A stretch of DNA of 64,000 bases from Bradyrhizobium sp. WSM1417 (GCF_000515415.1 NZ_KI911783.1:6435831-6499830), one strand, 5' to 3'; positions 9,466 to 20,260 are shown, counted from the stretch's first letter. Numbers and translations are program-made. The notes: generated from the letters alone by a model not told the origin.

Positions 9466-10347
9466 ATGCCAATCGATGGAAACCTGTCTGATAGTTCGGA
9501 GAGTAGATGGCTGAAAGCCATCGAGTCATATTACGAACAAACCAATTTCGACTATAAGAGAGTTTGGCACAGCGGGAACAGCCTCGCATTTCATTTTGGC
9601 TATTATGCCTGCGACATCGACGAGCACCGGCGTGCTCTGGTGAATGCCAACCACGTGCTCTCCGAAATTGCGCACGTCACCCCGGGGGATCGAGTTCTCG
9701 ATGCTGGATGTGGATTAGGTGGCAGTGGCTTTTGGCTCGCAGAAAACAAATCCGCTGTAGTAGTTGGAATCACTCCTGTAAAAACCCATGTTCTTGCCGC
9801 CAGAAAGATAGCACAAGAACGGTTGCTGGCCGACAAGGTCAGCTTCTACCAGGCTGATTATGCCTGCACATCTTTTCCAAGTGCCTCTTTTGATGTCGTC
9901 TGGGCGCTTGAGAGCCTCTGCCACGCAGTAAGGAAGGCTGCATTCTATTCCGAGGCGGCGCGTCTACTCAGGCCGGGTGGACGACTAGTAGTCGCCGAAT
10001 ACATCCGGACGTCCCGCGATTTCGGAGCAGAAACGGCTCTGATGGCACGTGAGTGGCTCGACGGTTGGTCTATTCCTGATATCGACACCGCCGACGAGCA
10101 CATTTTTGCAGCGGAGACTGCTGGCTTCGCTCAAGTGCAACTTGCCGACTGCACGGTGATGACGCATCGCTCACTCCGTCGGCTATATAAACTCGCATGC
10201 ATTGCTCGCCCAATAGACGCTCTTCTATTCGGCCTTGGTTTGCGCTCCGCTGCGCAGCACGGAAATGTTATTGCCTCGCTGAGGCAGTACCAACTCTTGA
10301 GAAGAGGAGCGTGGTTTTACGGAATTCTCTCTGGCACAAAAAAATGA
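9466..10347 (+). CDS. SAM-dependent methyltransferase (UbiE/tocopherol-MT-like)
   Basis: This 293-residue class I methyltransferase has motif I as VLDAGCGLGGSGFWLA, motif post-I near VVGITPVK, motif II FDVVWALESLCHA and motif III LLRPGGRLVVAEY. The layout resembles the sterol/gamma-tocopherol methyltransferase branch, so the substrate may be a hydrophobic small molecule. The frame is open 25 codons further upstream, but the ATG at 9466 follows GGGAG at good spacing and was chosen. The stop overlaps the next start by four bases (ATGA). It therefore begins an operon with the large signalling ATPase and the FAD enzyme. Confidence 0.85.
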   Translation: MPIDGNLSDSSESRWLKAIESYYEQTNFDYKRVWHSGNSLAFHFGYYACDIDEHRRALVNANHVLSEIAHVTPGDRVLDAGCGLGGSGFWLAENKSAVVVGITPVKTHVLAARKIAQERLLADKVSFYQADYACTSFPSASFDVVWALESLCHAVRKAAFYSEAARLLRPGGRLVVAEYIRTSRDFGAETALMAREWLDGWSIPDIDTADEHIFAAETAGFAQVQLADCTVMTHRSLRRLYKLACIARPIDALLFGLGLRSAAQHGNVIASLRQYQLLRRGAWFYGILSGTKK

Positions 10348-13300
10348 CCGTTTCCTCCCCCAAGACGTTCGGAGAACAGGCGCCTTTGGTGCCAGGATAT
10401 GCTTTGTCCGAAAGATGCTGGGAGGATGCCATCAGCATCACCTTCAGAGGAAGGCGTCTGACGGACAACCATCCTGCATTCGTCAGAGTGGCGAAGATGC
10501 GCCGTGTCGCAACCCCGCTAAGGCGCGATTTTGACGTATGCAGCAGGAGCAACGTCAAGTCGATTCTGAAACCGCTAGACTTTTTCAGGATCGAGGGGAT
10601 CGAATGTTTGATATTGCCGGATCACGGAGCTCGACCACTTACCGAGCACCTGCTCCATCGGAGGCTCCCTTTTGCGAACTCACTTTTGCTTATATGGGAA
10701 ATTGTTCAGGCAATTCGTGAAGTCCACCAGGATTCAATCGTCCACGGGAATCTCGGCCCACATAGCATTTGGGCGAACAACGATCTACGCGAAATCAGAA
10801 TTGCTGACTTATCTCGCGCTGTTTTCAGGAGCGACGTCTCGCCGGAGCGCCAAGTTCACGCCGACTTCCATTACATCGCTCCCGAGCAAACTGGTCGGAT
10901 AGACCGCATCATCGACGCTCGATCCGATCTCTATTCAGCCGGCGCCCTCGCTTACTTCTTAGTATGTGGCCGGCCCCCCTTTGAGGCGGTAACCCCACTC
11001 GAGCTAATTCAAGCGCACCTCGATCGATTGCCGAAACCTCCGCACAATATAGAGCCAGGGATACCGTTACCGATATCCCGCATCATCATGAAATTGTTAG
11101 CGAAGGAGCCAGAGGAACGCTACCAAACGGTCGCGGGACTTGGTTCAGACCTTCAATTTTGTCTATCGGAATGGCAAGCCCGAAGTACAATTCCAAGCTT
11201 CCCTATCGGGCAAGGAGACGTACCGGCCGTATTCCAAATTACGAATAAATTGTATGGACGCAATGCTGAGCTAACGACGTTACAAGATTCGTTGCGCAGG
11301 ACGAGCGGGGGAGCAACCGAATTTACCGTAGTTTGCGGCCCACCTGGCGTTGGCAAGTCGCTACTAATCCAATCCATTCAATCAACTACATCCTTCACCG
11401 GCGCCTTTATCAGCGGGAAGTTCGATCAATTTAAGAGCAACGAACCCTATTCGGTTATTGCTCAGGCCTTCCGTGTCCTGATCGAACAATTGCTTTGCTG
11501 CAGTCAACTAAAGTTACAGGAATGGCGAAAGCGGATAATCGACGCGCTTGGAGCAAACCTTTATCTGATCGTTGGCGTTATCCCGGAACTTGAAGAGCTC
11601 ATTGATCAACCTCTTTCTTTCGAAATTCCCGCCACTGAAAAACGGCATCGATTCAATCACGCCTTCCGTCAATTTGTGCGCGTTTTTGCTAACGTAGAGC
11701 ATCCGCTGTGCCTTTTTTTGGATGACCTTCAATGGGCTGATCCGGCATCGTTGACGCTGATCCACACACTATTGACCGACAGTGAAGTCACTCATTTCTC
11801 AGTGATTGGCACCTTGCGCCTCGGGGATGACGCGGATGGCGCGGTGACCGCAATTATCGAACAGATTTCTGAATCGAACATTCCCACGACCCGCATTCTC
11901 CTTTCGGCGCTTGAAGAGGGCGACATCGGCGAGCTTCTGCGTGATGCACTCCGTTGCTCTCCGACTGAGGCAGCCCCCTTCGCGGAACTGATCAAAACGA
12001 AGACCGACGGCAATCCGTTCTTCATAACCCAATTTCTTTCTTTTCTGAACCATCAGAAGCTCATAGTTTTCGACTTCGCTCAAAGCCGTTGGGCTTGGGA
12101 TCTACGGAAGATCGCCGCCGAAGGCGTCACGGATAACGTGCTAGAGCTAATGAATCGACGAGTCCGCAGCTTGCCGAGCGAGGCGCAAGAGGCAGCCAAA
12201 ATTGCGGCCTGTATTGGAAGCCGTTTCACTGCCCAGGCACTATCGATGATTCTTGATACCCCCCTGCCCTGCGCCCTGAGGGCCCTCCGTATCTTGGAAC
12301 GTGAGGGGCTTGTACTAGCCCTGATCGAAGACGACCAAGCATTCGAGTTCAAATTTCTCCACGATCGCGTTCAGCAAGCTGCGTATTCCCTTATACCGGA
12401 GCTCGAACAACCAGCCATGCGACTGAAGATCGGACGCAGTCTTCTCGCCGGAGTACCTCAGACTGGCCGAGATGCAGGCGACTTTGCAATTCTCGACAAC
12501 TTGAACGCGGCTTCCCACCTTATCGAAGATAGGAACGAGCGAAACTACATTGCGAGACTGAACGCGACTGCCGGCAAGAGAGCCCGCGAGATCGCTGCGT
12601 TTGATGCAGCCCACGGTTACTATAAAAGTGGCATGGACCTGTTGCCTCGCAACGCTTGGGATAAGCATTATGATCTCGCTCTAGAACTCCATTTGGGCCG
12701 CTTCGAGTGCGCCTACTTTGTCGGTCGTGTCGAAGAAGCCAACGACTTGTTCGCGCACATCACCGGCCATTCATTGCGAGACACTGATACCGCTAGGGCC
12801 TACTACCTGAAGATCCTTCTCGACACCGGCATCGATCGCAGCGACGAAGCGGTATCAGTCGGCCTCAAAGCGCTTTCATTGTTTGGAGAAGCACTGCCGC
12901 CAAGGCCCAACAAACTTCAACTGTTTCGGGCGCTTGCAGCCGTTATTATCCGCCTACACGGAAGGCGCGCTAAGTATCTTCTCGAACTTCCGACGATGTC
13001 CGATCCTGCCAAGAAGGACATTGTGACGCTTCTGATGAGCATCTGCCCCGCGGCTTACTTTAGAAATCCCGATTTGATGGTCTTCGCCGCGCTCCGAATA
13101 GTTGAGATTTCCCTCCGATACGGAAATGCCCCGGCGTCCTCATTCGGATACGCATTATACGGCCTCGCTCGAGGAGCCCTGTTCGGCGATTATAAGACCG
13201 GGCATGAGTTCGGCTGTTTAGCAGTCGACTTGTCAAAACTTACCGCCGATCCAACCCATCAGTGCAAAATACTAACTATTTTTGCAGGGTGGCTGAATTT

Positions 13301-15467
13301 CTGGCGAAGGCCAATCGACGATACCGTTGATCTTCTTACTTCATCTCTGAAGCTGGCACTGGAGGCTGGTGACGTCCAGTACGCACACTATTCCGCGCTT
13401 CAGATTATATTTATGAGGTTCGCACGCGGAGCCAACCTTGATGTGTTGATGCGCGAAATGAACAACTATCGGCCAGTGATTGAACAAGCTGCCGATTGGT
13501 TCACGCAAACAACTTATTCCGTGAAGAAGCAACAGATACTAGCCCTTCAAGGCCTTACGGCCAGCTGGGGCTCGCTCGAAGACACAAATTTTCGAGAAAC
13601 GCCGCGTGTCTCAGAGATGCGCACAGCTGGCAATCTCACTGCGTTGACCTACTATCTAGTCGCGAAGGAGCAGCTTACGTATCTTTTCGGGAGTTTCGCG
13701 GAGGCCCGCCAATACTCAGATGAAGCTGAGACGCAAATAAAGACAGTAGTCAACCAAATTGCCGTCTCGGAGCACTACTTTTATCGTGGCCTAATATACG
13801 CAGCTCTAATTCGTCGAGACATCCGTGACGCCAATGTTCTTTGGCGCAATCTGAAAGAGTGTGGCGCGAAGCTTAGATGCTTTGCAGAACATTGCCCACA
13901 GAACTTTGCCACTCACGCCTTCATCCTGCAGGCGGAAACTGCACTTTTGAACGGAAATCGGGAGACCGCAGGCGATCTCTTTGATGCAGCAGTAAAGTCC
14001 GCCCACGAGCAATCCTTCCACCAGATTGAGGCTATTGCGAACGAGCTTGCGGGCGAAGGTTGGCTAGCTCGAAATCGACCGGTCGTTGCCAAGGCCTATC
14101 TTACAGCGGCGCGATCGTCTTATAAGCGATGGGGCGCTTCGGGAAAAGTCGAGCAACTGTCTAGCAAGCATGCTTACCTTTTCGAAGAACAAGATGTAGC
14201 ACCGATAGCGTCGGGTGAACGCTCGGCCCAACAGAGCGCAGCCGAAAAGCTCGACCTGGACGGAGTTATGCGAGCGACGATCGATGTCGCCGCGGATGTG
14301 GAAGCCGACCGCCTTTTGAACAAGCTTATGCGACTGATCCTTGAATGCACGAACGGCCAGCGCGTCTTCATCATTTCGGAAACAAAAGGCGATCTTCACG
14401 TCGAATTAGCGGCTTCTAATGATGGCGCGCAAGTGCTCTTACATCCAGCATCTAACGATCACTCTCAGTTTTCCGAGAGTGCAATCAACTATGTACTGCA
14501 TACGGGTCGACAGCTCGTACTTAACGACGCGCGAACAGACCCACGCTTTAAAAATTGCTCCTATATTGCCATGAAGCGCCCACGTTCAATCGCTTGCGTC
14601 CCGCTATTTAAGATGGGCTCGGTGCTTGGGGTTGCGTACGTTGAAAATGGCTCAATTCCTGACGCTTTTTCGGCTGACAAAGTGCGCGCTATGGCGCTTC
14701 TGTCGCGACAGGTCGTGTCCGCGCTCGAAGCCATGCACCTAGAAAGGCAACTAAATCAAAGCAGTAACGATCTTAAGGCTGCGTTGCAGAACGTCGAGCT
14801 GCTAAGCGGCATTCGGGATCATCTTGCTAAGTTCGTTCCATACTCTCTGCAGAAATTGATAGAGGAAAACCCTGAAAACCCTGATCTGGTCGGTCGAGAG
14901 GAGGACGTCTCAATCCTCTTTCTGGACATCGCCGGCTCTACAAGCATGAGCGAACAACTTGGCTCCGAAGAACTGAAGCAGATCATCGAGACCTATTTTT
15001 CCAGCTTCATCGGGGATATTCGGAAAAACGGCGGAGATATCAACGAGGTCGCAGGCGATGGCCTGATGATCATCTTTCAAGATCCAGACGTCCTCAATCA
15101 CGCGAGGATGGCCACTCGAACCGCGCTCTCAATCCGGGAAAAGACCGAACAACTAAATGTCAGCTCGCATGGACGGTGGCCACCGATCGTTATCAATATC
15201 GGCATCCACTCTGGACTGTCTCTCATTGGTGCTAACAAGATCGAGAGCTCGGCGAACACTCGCTGGGTTTACACCGCCACAGGCTATGTTGCGAACGTTG
15301 CGGCTCGGATCGGATCCGCCGCCTCAAATGGCGCCATACTCGTGAGCGAAGCTACGGCAGCTCGTTTAGGATCTGAATTCGAGCTGATTGAAAGGGGGGC
15401 GCCACGTTTCAAGGGTGTCAGCCATCCTATCAACATCTTCAGTGTTAGCGGGAGACGAATGGACTGA
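10344..15467 (+). CDS. kinase-like/AAA/GAF/class III cyclase fusion
   Basis: This 1707-residue multi-domain signalling protein has a Ser/Thr-kinase fold at residues ~30-275, but its catalytic loop reads HGNLGPHS (134-141) instead of HxDxKxxN. The catalytic Asp is Asn, and DFG is DLS (155-157), so it is probably a pseudokinase. An AAA-16-type NTPase follows with Walker A GPPGVGKS (332-339) and Walker B LCLFLDDLQWAD near 455. A long helical TPR-like region leads to a GAF domain (~1306-1465). The C-terminal class III nucleotide cyclase (~1520-1690) keeps its metal Asp residues in FLDIAGST and VAGDGLMIIF. The ATG overlapping the methyltransferase stop was chosen over an upstream in-frame start. 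It probably senses a ligand and makes cAMP; the link to the flanking enzymes is inference. Confidence 0.88.
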   Translation: MTVSSPKTFGEQAPLVPGYALSERCWEDAISITFRGRRLTDNHPAFVRVAKMRRVATPLRRDFDVCSRSNVKSILKPLDFFRIEGIECLILPDHGARPLTEHLLHRRLPFANSLLLIWEIVQAIREVHQDSIVHGNLGPHSIWANNDLREIRIADLSRAVFRSDVSPERQVHADFHYIAPEQTGRIDRIIDARSDLYSAGALAYFLVCGRPPFEAVTPLELIQAHLDRLPKPPHNIEPGIPLPISRIIMKLLAKEPEERYQTVAGLGSDLQFCLSEWQARSTIPSFPIGQGDVPAVFQITNKLYGRNAELTTLQDSLRRTSGGATEFTVVCGPPGVGKSLLIQSIQSTTSFTGAFISGKFDQFKSNEPYSVIAQAFRVLIEQLLCCSQLKLQEWRKRIIDALGANLYLIVGVIPELEELIDQPLSFEIPATEKRHRFNHAFRQFVRVFANVEHPLCLFLDDLQWADPASLTLIHTLLTDSEVTHFSVIGTLRLGDDADGAVTAIIEQISESNIPTTRILLSALEEGDIGELLRDALRCSPTEAAPFAELIKTKTDGNPFFITQFLSFLNHQKLIVFDFAQSRWAWDLRKIAAEGVTDNVLELMNRRVRSLPSEAQEAAKIAACIGSRFTAQALSMILDTPLPCALRALRILEREGLVLALIEDDQAFEFKFLHDRVQQAAYSLIPELEQPAMRLKIGRSLLAGVPQTGRDAGDFAILDNLNAASHLIEDRNERNYIARLNATAGKRAREIAAFDAAHGYYKSGMDLLPRNAWDKHYDLALELHLGRFECAYFVGRVEEANDLFAHITGHSLRDTDTARAYYLKILLDTGIDRSDEAVSVGLKALSLFGEALPPRPNKLQLFRALAAVIIRLHGRRAKYLLELPTMSDPAKKDIVTLLMSICPAAYFRNPDLMVFAALRIVEISLRYGNAPASSFGYALYGLARGALFGDYKTGHEFGCLAVDLSKLTADPTHQCKILTIFAGWLNFWRRPIDDTVDLLTSSLKLALEAGDVQYAHYSALQIIFMRFARGANLDVLMREMNNYRPVIEQAADWFTQTTYSVKKQQILALQGLTASWGSLEDTNFRETPRVSEMRTAGNLTALTYYLVAKEQLTYLFGSFAEARQYSDEAETQIKTVVNQIAVSEHYFYRGLIYAALIRRDIRDANVLWRNLKECGAKLRCFAEHCPQNFATHAFILQAETALLNGNRETAGDLFDAAVKSAHEQSFHQIEAIANELAGEGWLARNRPVVAKAYLTAARSSYKRWGASGKVEQLSSKHAYLFEEQDVAPIASGERSAQQSAAEKLDLDGVMRATIDVAADVEADRLLNKLMRLILECTNGQRVFIISETKGDLHVELAASNDGAQVLLHPASNDHSQFSESAINYVLHTGRQLVLNDARTDPRFKNCSYIAMKRPRSIACVPLFKMGSVLGVAYVENGSIPDAFSADKVRAMALLSRQVVSALEAMHLERQLNQSSNDLKAALQNVELLSGIRDHLAKFVPYSLQKLIEENPENPDLVGREEDVSILFLDIAGSTSMSEQLGSEELKQIIETYFSSFIGDIRKNGGDINEVAGDGLMIIFQDPDVLNHARMATRTALSIREKTEQLNVSSHGRWPPIVINIGIHSGLSLIGANKIESSANTRWVYTATGYVANVAARIGSAASNGAILVSEATAARLGSEFELIERGAPRFKGVSHPINIFSVSGRRMD

Positions 15468-15493
15468 GGTGCATTGCCAACGGGAGGAACACA

Positions 15494-17173
15494 ATGTCGG
15501 CAGAGAAGGTCGTCATATTGGGTGGGGGCGTCGCTGGCCTTACAGCTGCCCACGAATTAATCGAGCGCGGCTTTGACGTAGAGGTTTACGAGAGCACCCC
15601 TAGCTTGGGTGGGAAGGCCAAGAGCAATACAAAGAATTATGCAGGCGGCGGTTCGGGGCTTCCCTTGCCAGGCGAGCACGGTTTTCGCTTTTTCCCGGGC
15701 TTTTATCAACACATCCCTCACACAATGAGCCGGATCCCTTTTTCCAGCGACTGCGTGCTGAAGAACCTGGTAGTCGCGAAACAGTCCGCAGTCGCTCAAG
15801 AAAATAGACCTCTCTTTATGTTTCTAACTCATGTCCCGCACTCGCTGCAGGATTGGATATTCGTGTTTGACGATTGGTTTGGACGCAGCGAACTGGGACT
15901 GAAACCGGGCGAAGGTGAGTTCTTCGCGTCTTGCCTGCTTGACTTCATGTCGACTTGCGACAAGCGGCGCCTCGCGGCGCTCGAAGGCAAAAGGTGGTGG
16001 GATTACGTTGAGGCTGATACCCACTCGCTTCAATACAAAAAGCTGTGCGCTCGGGGACTGACACGATCACTCGTTGCGATGAGCGCGGAAGTTGCCAGCA
16101 CTCGCACGGTTGGGTCGATCCTTGTCCAAATGATGATGAGTATGACGTCTCAGTCCGCAACGATGGATCGCGTCTTGAATGCGCCGACTAACGATGCCTG
16201 GATAACACCGTGGACCGATTATCTAGTGTCTAAAGGTGTTAAAATGTTTTTGGAGCATCAGGTTCAAAGCTTCGGCTTCAATGGGACTCAAGTCACAGAC
16301 GTAACTGTCAAGACACCAACGAGCAGTAAGATAATTACCGGCGACTACTATCTGGCTGCATTGCCAGTAGAAGTTGCTCGAGCTCTATTCACGCCTCAGA
16401 TGCTGACTTCTGCTCCTTCGCTCCGCGGTCTTCCACGCCTCCAACTAGAATGGATGAGCGGCATCCAGTTTTATCTCGGGCGTGACGTTAAGCTTTGTCC
16501 CGGTCACATTATTTGTGCAGATTCGCCTTGGGCAATAACCTGCATCTCGCAGCCGCAGTTTTGGAACGGCGTTGACATGAGCACGTTTGGCGACGGTTCG
16601 ATCAAAGGACTTATCTCAGTCGATATTTCCGACTGGAATGCTCAGGGGTCCAAGACTACCACTAATACTGCTCGTCAGTGCTCAAGTGGAGCTGAAATTG
16701 CCTCGGAGTCGTGGGCACAACTTATGGCTCACCTAGTGGCGACGAACGATCCGCTAATGACAGGAGACCAGAAGGATTTCTTCCTAGACCCTTCCATCAC
16801 CTTCCTTCCGACGGAGAACTCTCAGCCCTTATTGATTAACACGATCGGTTCGTGGAAGGACCGCCCTAACGCCACCACTGAGATAACGAACTTGTTTCTC
16901 GCCGCGGATTATGTCCAAACGAATACAGACCTCGCCACAATGGAGGGCGCCAACGAAGCAGCACGGCGGGCTGTAAACGGGATTCTTGCTCAAGCGGGCT
17001 CCACTAGCTCGTTGTGTGACATCTGGAAGTTCAACGAGCCCGCGGCGTTCGCACCATTGAAGGCCTTCGATGAAACCCTGTTCGATCTTGGCTTGCCACA
17101 TCCGGGCTTCCGCGCGCTTCGTTTGATGGCACGCGTGGCTAATGCATTAAGTTCGTCGGCCACGCCGTCATAG
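15494..17173 (+). CDS. FAD-dependent oxidoreductase (amine oxidase/desaturase-like)
   Basis: This 559-residue flavoenzyme starts directly with the FAD dinucleotide-binding motif VVILGGGVAGLTAAHEL and the ESTPSLGGKA cofactor loop typical of the phytoene-desaturase/amine-oxidase superfamily. The C-terminal block LFLAADYVQTNTDLATMEGA matches the second flavin-contact motif of these enzymes. GGGAGG lies seven bases before the ATG. It sits 26 bases after the cyclase fusion, making it the third gene of the operon. The pairing with a methyltransferase hints at modification of an isoprenoid or other lipid-like compound, but the substrate is unknown. Confidence 0.85.
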   Translation: MSAEKVVILGGGVAGLTAAHELIERGFDVEVYESTPSLGGKAKSNTKNYAGGGSGLPLPGEHGFRFFPGFYQHIPHTMSRIPFSSDCVLKNLVVAKQSAVAQENRPLFMFLTHVPHSLQDWIFVFDDWFGRSELGLKPGEGEFFASCLLDFMSTCDKRRLAALEGKRWWDYVEADTHSLQYKKLCARGLTRSLVAMSAEVASTRTVGSILVQMMMSMTSQSATMDRVLNAPTNDAWITPWTDYLVSKGVKMFLEHQVQSFGFNGTQVTDVTVKTPTSSKIITGDYYLAALPVEVARALFTPQMLTSAPSLRGLPRLQLEWMSGIQFYLGRDVKLCPGHIICADSPWAITCISQPQFWNGVDMSTFGDGSIKGLISVDISDWNAQGSKTTTNTARQCSSGAEIASESWAQLMAHLVATNDPLMTGDQKDFFLDPSITFLPTENSQPLLINTIGSWKDRPNATTEITNLFLAADYVQTNTDLATMEGANEAARRAVNGILAQAGSTSSLCDIWKFNEPAAFAPLKAFDETLFDLGLPHPGFRALRLMARVANALSSSATPS

Positions 17174-17506
17174 AGGAGTGCTCCGATTTGACGGTTTGAT
17201 CGGGATGCATTTTGCATCGAGTCGTCGCGGATGCGTGGTTATGGAACGATGGGCTGATCGGGATCACGAGCCTGTCTGTTTTGAATCGAACTAGCAATGT
17301 TGTGAACTAAATCACTGCATAATCTTGCCTCGTACTGTTAGGGTTCATTTATTGATTTGCTAGGATGCTCAACGCAAAAGATTGAGCGCGACCGCTTCGT
17401 ATGTCGGCGCGAAAGCAAATTTGATTGTGCCGGCTTGTGCGCCATTGCGACGATTCAGAAATCGGATCAAAGTCGCTTTGTAAGAATGTTCATTTGGAGG
17501 AAGCCA
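17174..17506. other. spacer before the subtilase gene
   Basis: No gene was seen. A short inverted repeat (gatgca / tgcatc, 17204-17218) lies 30 bases after the flavoenzyme stop but lacks a T-run. The AT-richer stretch around 17300-17370 may carry the subtilase promoter. Confidence 0.4.
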
Positions 17507-20260
17507 ATGAACGAAACCTTCTTACCCAAGCGTTTGGCCTATTGCGGCCATTCAGTGCGGTTGAAAACATTCGTTGCGACCTTATTGGTTGCTGCGCCCG
17601 TCGCGCTTGCGTCCGCGCAGACCGTTGCTCCCGCGGAAGGCGCATCTAGCGGCCAGAATAGCGCTATGCGCATCAATCGGGACGGCGAGGGTGACCCCAT
17701 TTCGCTCGAAGCCGTTCAGGACGGGGTCAGAAGCTTCGAATTGCGCCAGGCGGGCGTTGGGCGACCTAGTGCCACGAGGACGGATGACACCAAACGTCGT
17801 GACTTCGGACCGAGCAAGTCTGATGTGGCGGATCGGTTGGTTTTCCCTAGCGATCGCAAGCCGCCGCGCGATGCACTTCCGCATCGGGGCGCCGAGGCGA
17901 TAACAGTCCAAACGGAGGCGGCCAACAGGCCGCTGTCTGCGCCAAAAGATCACCCAAAGCCTCCGGCCGATTATCCTTCGCGCGGCGCGTCGGATGTCCG
18001 ATCATTTGAGGCCTATCAGCTTGGGTTCTCGGGAGGGATGATGACACCGGCCTCCGGGATCGACCCGCGCATACGATCGGATTTAGCGGCAGGGGAGCGG
18101 ACTGAGACCTATGCCTTTCTGCTGATGGATTTCCTGCCGGACGCGGCCACGGAGCGCACGCTGATGAGCGAGTTCGGGGTCGCATCGCTCGGGCTGCATG
18201 GGACAGCACTCAAGGTCCGCGTCCCCCTGCAAACACAGGCGTTGGAGGGCATTGCCAAATTCCCCGGGTTTAGATCATTGTCTTACCCCTCACCCGACCA
18301 AAAATTAGCGCCGGAGCTGAAATCTGCCATCGAGCGTCTCGGCTCCGAGGTGGTCCGATTTCCAATTATTATCAGCCTGTTCGAAACTGATCCCAAAACT
18401 TCGTTCGCCGAACGGGTCCAAGCTACGGGTGCGGAGGTCGGTCGCTACGACCCGGTGTTGCGGAGCTATGAGGCTCTCGCAACACCCGAACAGATCCGCA
18501 TTCTTTCCGGTTTGGATTTCATCCTGTTCATCGAAATCGAGCGCCGGAGCGGCGGTGGACACGATCAGAGCATGGCTACGAATGGAGTCGATTACATCCG
18601 TGCGTCCGGCTTCCTGGGTGCGGGAACTGTATTGGGCTTACTCGACACCGGCGCCATGTTGGGAAGTGCGGCCGCAACCATGCACCAAGACCTCAACAAG
18701 AACGGTTGCGGGATTAACTTCACGAGCGACGCCGCGGGCGTTTGGAATGATCAGAATGGCCACGGCACTCACGTCCTCGCAACCATCTCTGGAACTGGCA
18801 CTGCGAAGGCGCGGTTCCGCGGCGTCGCGACTGCGGTCGGTTCGCGTGAGCGCATCCGGGTTGGAAAGATCTGGAAATCGACCAACACCGGACAAAACTC
18901 CTGGCTGCGGGACGCGATCGACTACATGGCGGACGCAACCAGCTGCGACGCGCCACGCCCCTCTGTCATCAATCTGAGCGGTGGGGCGAGCGGATCGGGG
19001 CAGACTGGAACCGATTCCGAATCGCGCAAGCTCGACGCCCGGGTCTGGGAAACACGCCAGGTCTACATCGTGTGCTCCGGCAATAACGGTCCGGGCGCGC
19101 AATCGATCTGGTCCCCCGGTGTGGCCAAGAATGCGCTCACCGTCGAAAACGTGCAGGACGCGGGATCAAGCCTAGTTGGCGAATTGTCCGGCAGCAGCAG
19201 CCGCGGCCCGACCGGCGATAGTCGGATGAAGCCAGACCTCGTTGCAACGGGGGCTGTCGTGACCTCTGCGCAGGCGGGAACGACGGATGGTTATACGGAT
19301 AAGAGCGGATGCAGCATGGCAACGCCACATGTCAGTGGCATCGCGGCGACGTTGCTGGAGCACTATCCTGATTTCAGAGATCGACCGCACTTGCTGCGTG
19401 CCCATCTCATGGCTTCCGCTACGTTGCATTCGGACGAAGTCAGTCCGGCAAACAACACCGGTGGCGGACGCAGTGATTTTGGGCTCGGACGCGTCTCCGA
19501 TTATCAATCGCATTGGGCGCGCCTCGACCCCAACGGCTGGAGCGGCCATTGGGCATGGATGACAATCACCGACAAGTCTTGGGGCTTCTTCGACATCGAC
19601 GTGCCTCGGGGTACCAAGCGGGTCGTCGCTGTGCTTACTTGGGACGAGCCCGAAGCGAGCGCAGGAGCGTCACAGGCGGTGACATACGATGTTGACCTGT
19701 GGGCCGATCCCGGCGCCAGTTGCACGCCGGACGCAGTTGGACAATGTGGTGGCTGGGCCTCGCAGTCTAATATCGACAACGTCGAATACCTCATCATCGA
19801 TAATCCGCCTCCTGGCGTTCTCCGGCTCAAAGCAATCAACTGGAGAGCTCCCTCATTTGGCTTACCGGTGGCAATCGCAGCTAAAATTATTCGCGGCGAT
19901 CCAACGCCTGCGATTTCGATGACGGCTACGCCGAGCACAACGTCTCCCGCGATCGGCTCGACCTTCACAATCAAGACAACCATTTTCAACCCGAGTTACG
20001 AGGCATATGGAGTTCAGGTGTCAGCGGCGGCGGCGTCTAGCGGTCTAAGCCTGCTCGGGGTCTCGACCACCCGCGAGGATGGGGTGGCGATGGATTTTCC
20101 AAATGCGGCCAGCCTCACACTTGGCACTGTAACGGAGGCCGATACGCGCTCCGCCATCTGGAAATTCAGTGCCACCTCGCGAGGCCCGCAGACCGTCCGC
20201 TTCAGCGGCCGGTCCAACAATGGCGGCACCGTCTTCAAGAGCGTGACTGTTTCACCTTGA
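17507..20260 (+). CDS. secreted S8-family serine protease (subtilase)
   Basis: This 917-residue exported protease is preceded by GGAGG seven bases before the chosen ATG. A signal peptide (LKTFVATLLVAAPVALASAQ, cut after ASAQ) is followed by a ~330-residue proline/charge-rich pro-region. The catalytic triad is D380 (GLLDTGAM), H419 (NGHGTHV) and S603 (GCSMATPHVSG); the usual GTSMA is GCSMA. A C-terminal beta-sandwich resembling CARDB/DUF11 modules (PAISMTATPSTTSPAIGS onward) ends the protein. The frame is open 50 codons upstream, but those residues do not look like a leader. It stands alone, 333 bases after the flavoenzyme operon. Confidence 0.92.
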   Translation: MNETFLPKRLAYCGHSVRLKTFVATLLVAAPVALASAQTVAPAEGASSGQNSAMRINRDGEGDPISLEAVQDGVRSFELRQAGVGRPSATRTDDTKRRDFGPSKSDVADRLVFPSDRKPPRDALPHRGAEAITVQTEAANRPLSAPKDHPKPPADYPSRGASDVRSFEAYQLGFSGGMMTPASGIDPRIRSDLAAGERTETYAFLLMDFLPDAATERTLMSEFGVASLGLHGTALKVRVPLQTQALEGIAKFPGFRSLSYPSPDQKLAPELKSAIERLGSEVVRFPIIISLFETDPKTSFAERVQATGAEVGRYDPVLRSYEALATPEQIRILSGLDFILFIEIERRSGGGHDQSMATNGVDYIRASGFLGAGTVLGLLDTGAMLGSAAATMHQDLNKNGCGINFTSDAAGVWNDQNGHGTHVLATISGTGTAKARFRGVATAVGSRERIRVGKIWKSTNTGQNSWLRDAIDYMADATSCDAPRPSVINLSGGASGSGQTGTDSESRKLDARVWETRQVYIVCSGNNGPGAQSIWSPGVAKNALTVENVQDAGSSLVGELSGSSSRGPTGDSRMKPDLVATGAVVTSAQAGTTDGYTDKSGCSMATPHVSGIAATLLEHYPDFRDRPHLLRAHLMASATLHSDEVSPANNTGGGRSDFGLGRVSDYQSHWARLDPNGWSGHWAWMTITDKSWGFFDIDVPRGTKRVVAVLTWDEPEASAGASQAVTYDVDLWADPGASCTPDAVGQCGGWASQSNIDNVEYLIIDNPPPGVLRLKAINWRAPSFGLPVAIAAKIIRGDPTPAISMTATPSTTSPAIGSTFTIKTTIFNPSYEAYGVQVSAAAASSGLSLLGVSTTREDGVAMDFPNAASLTLGTVTEADTRSAIWKFSATSRGPQTVRFSGRSNNGGTVFKSVTVSP

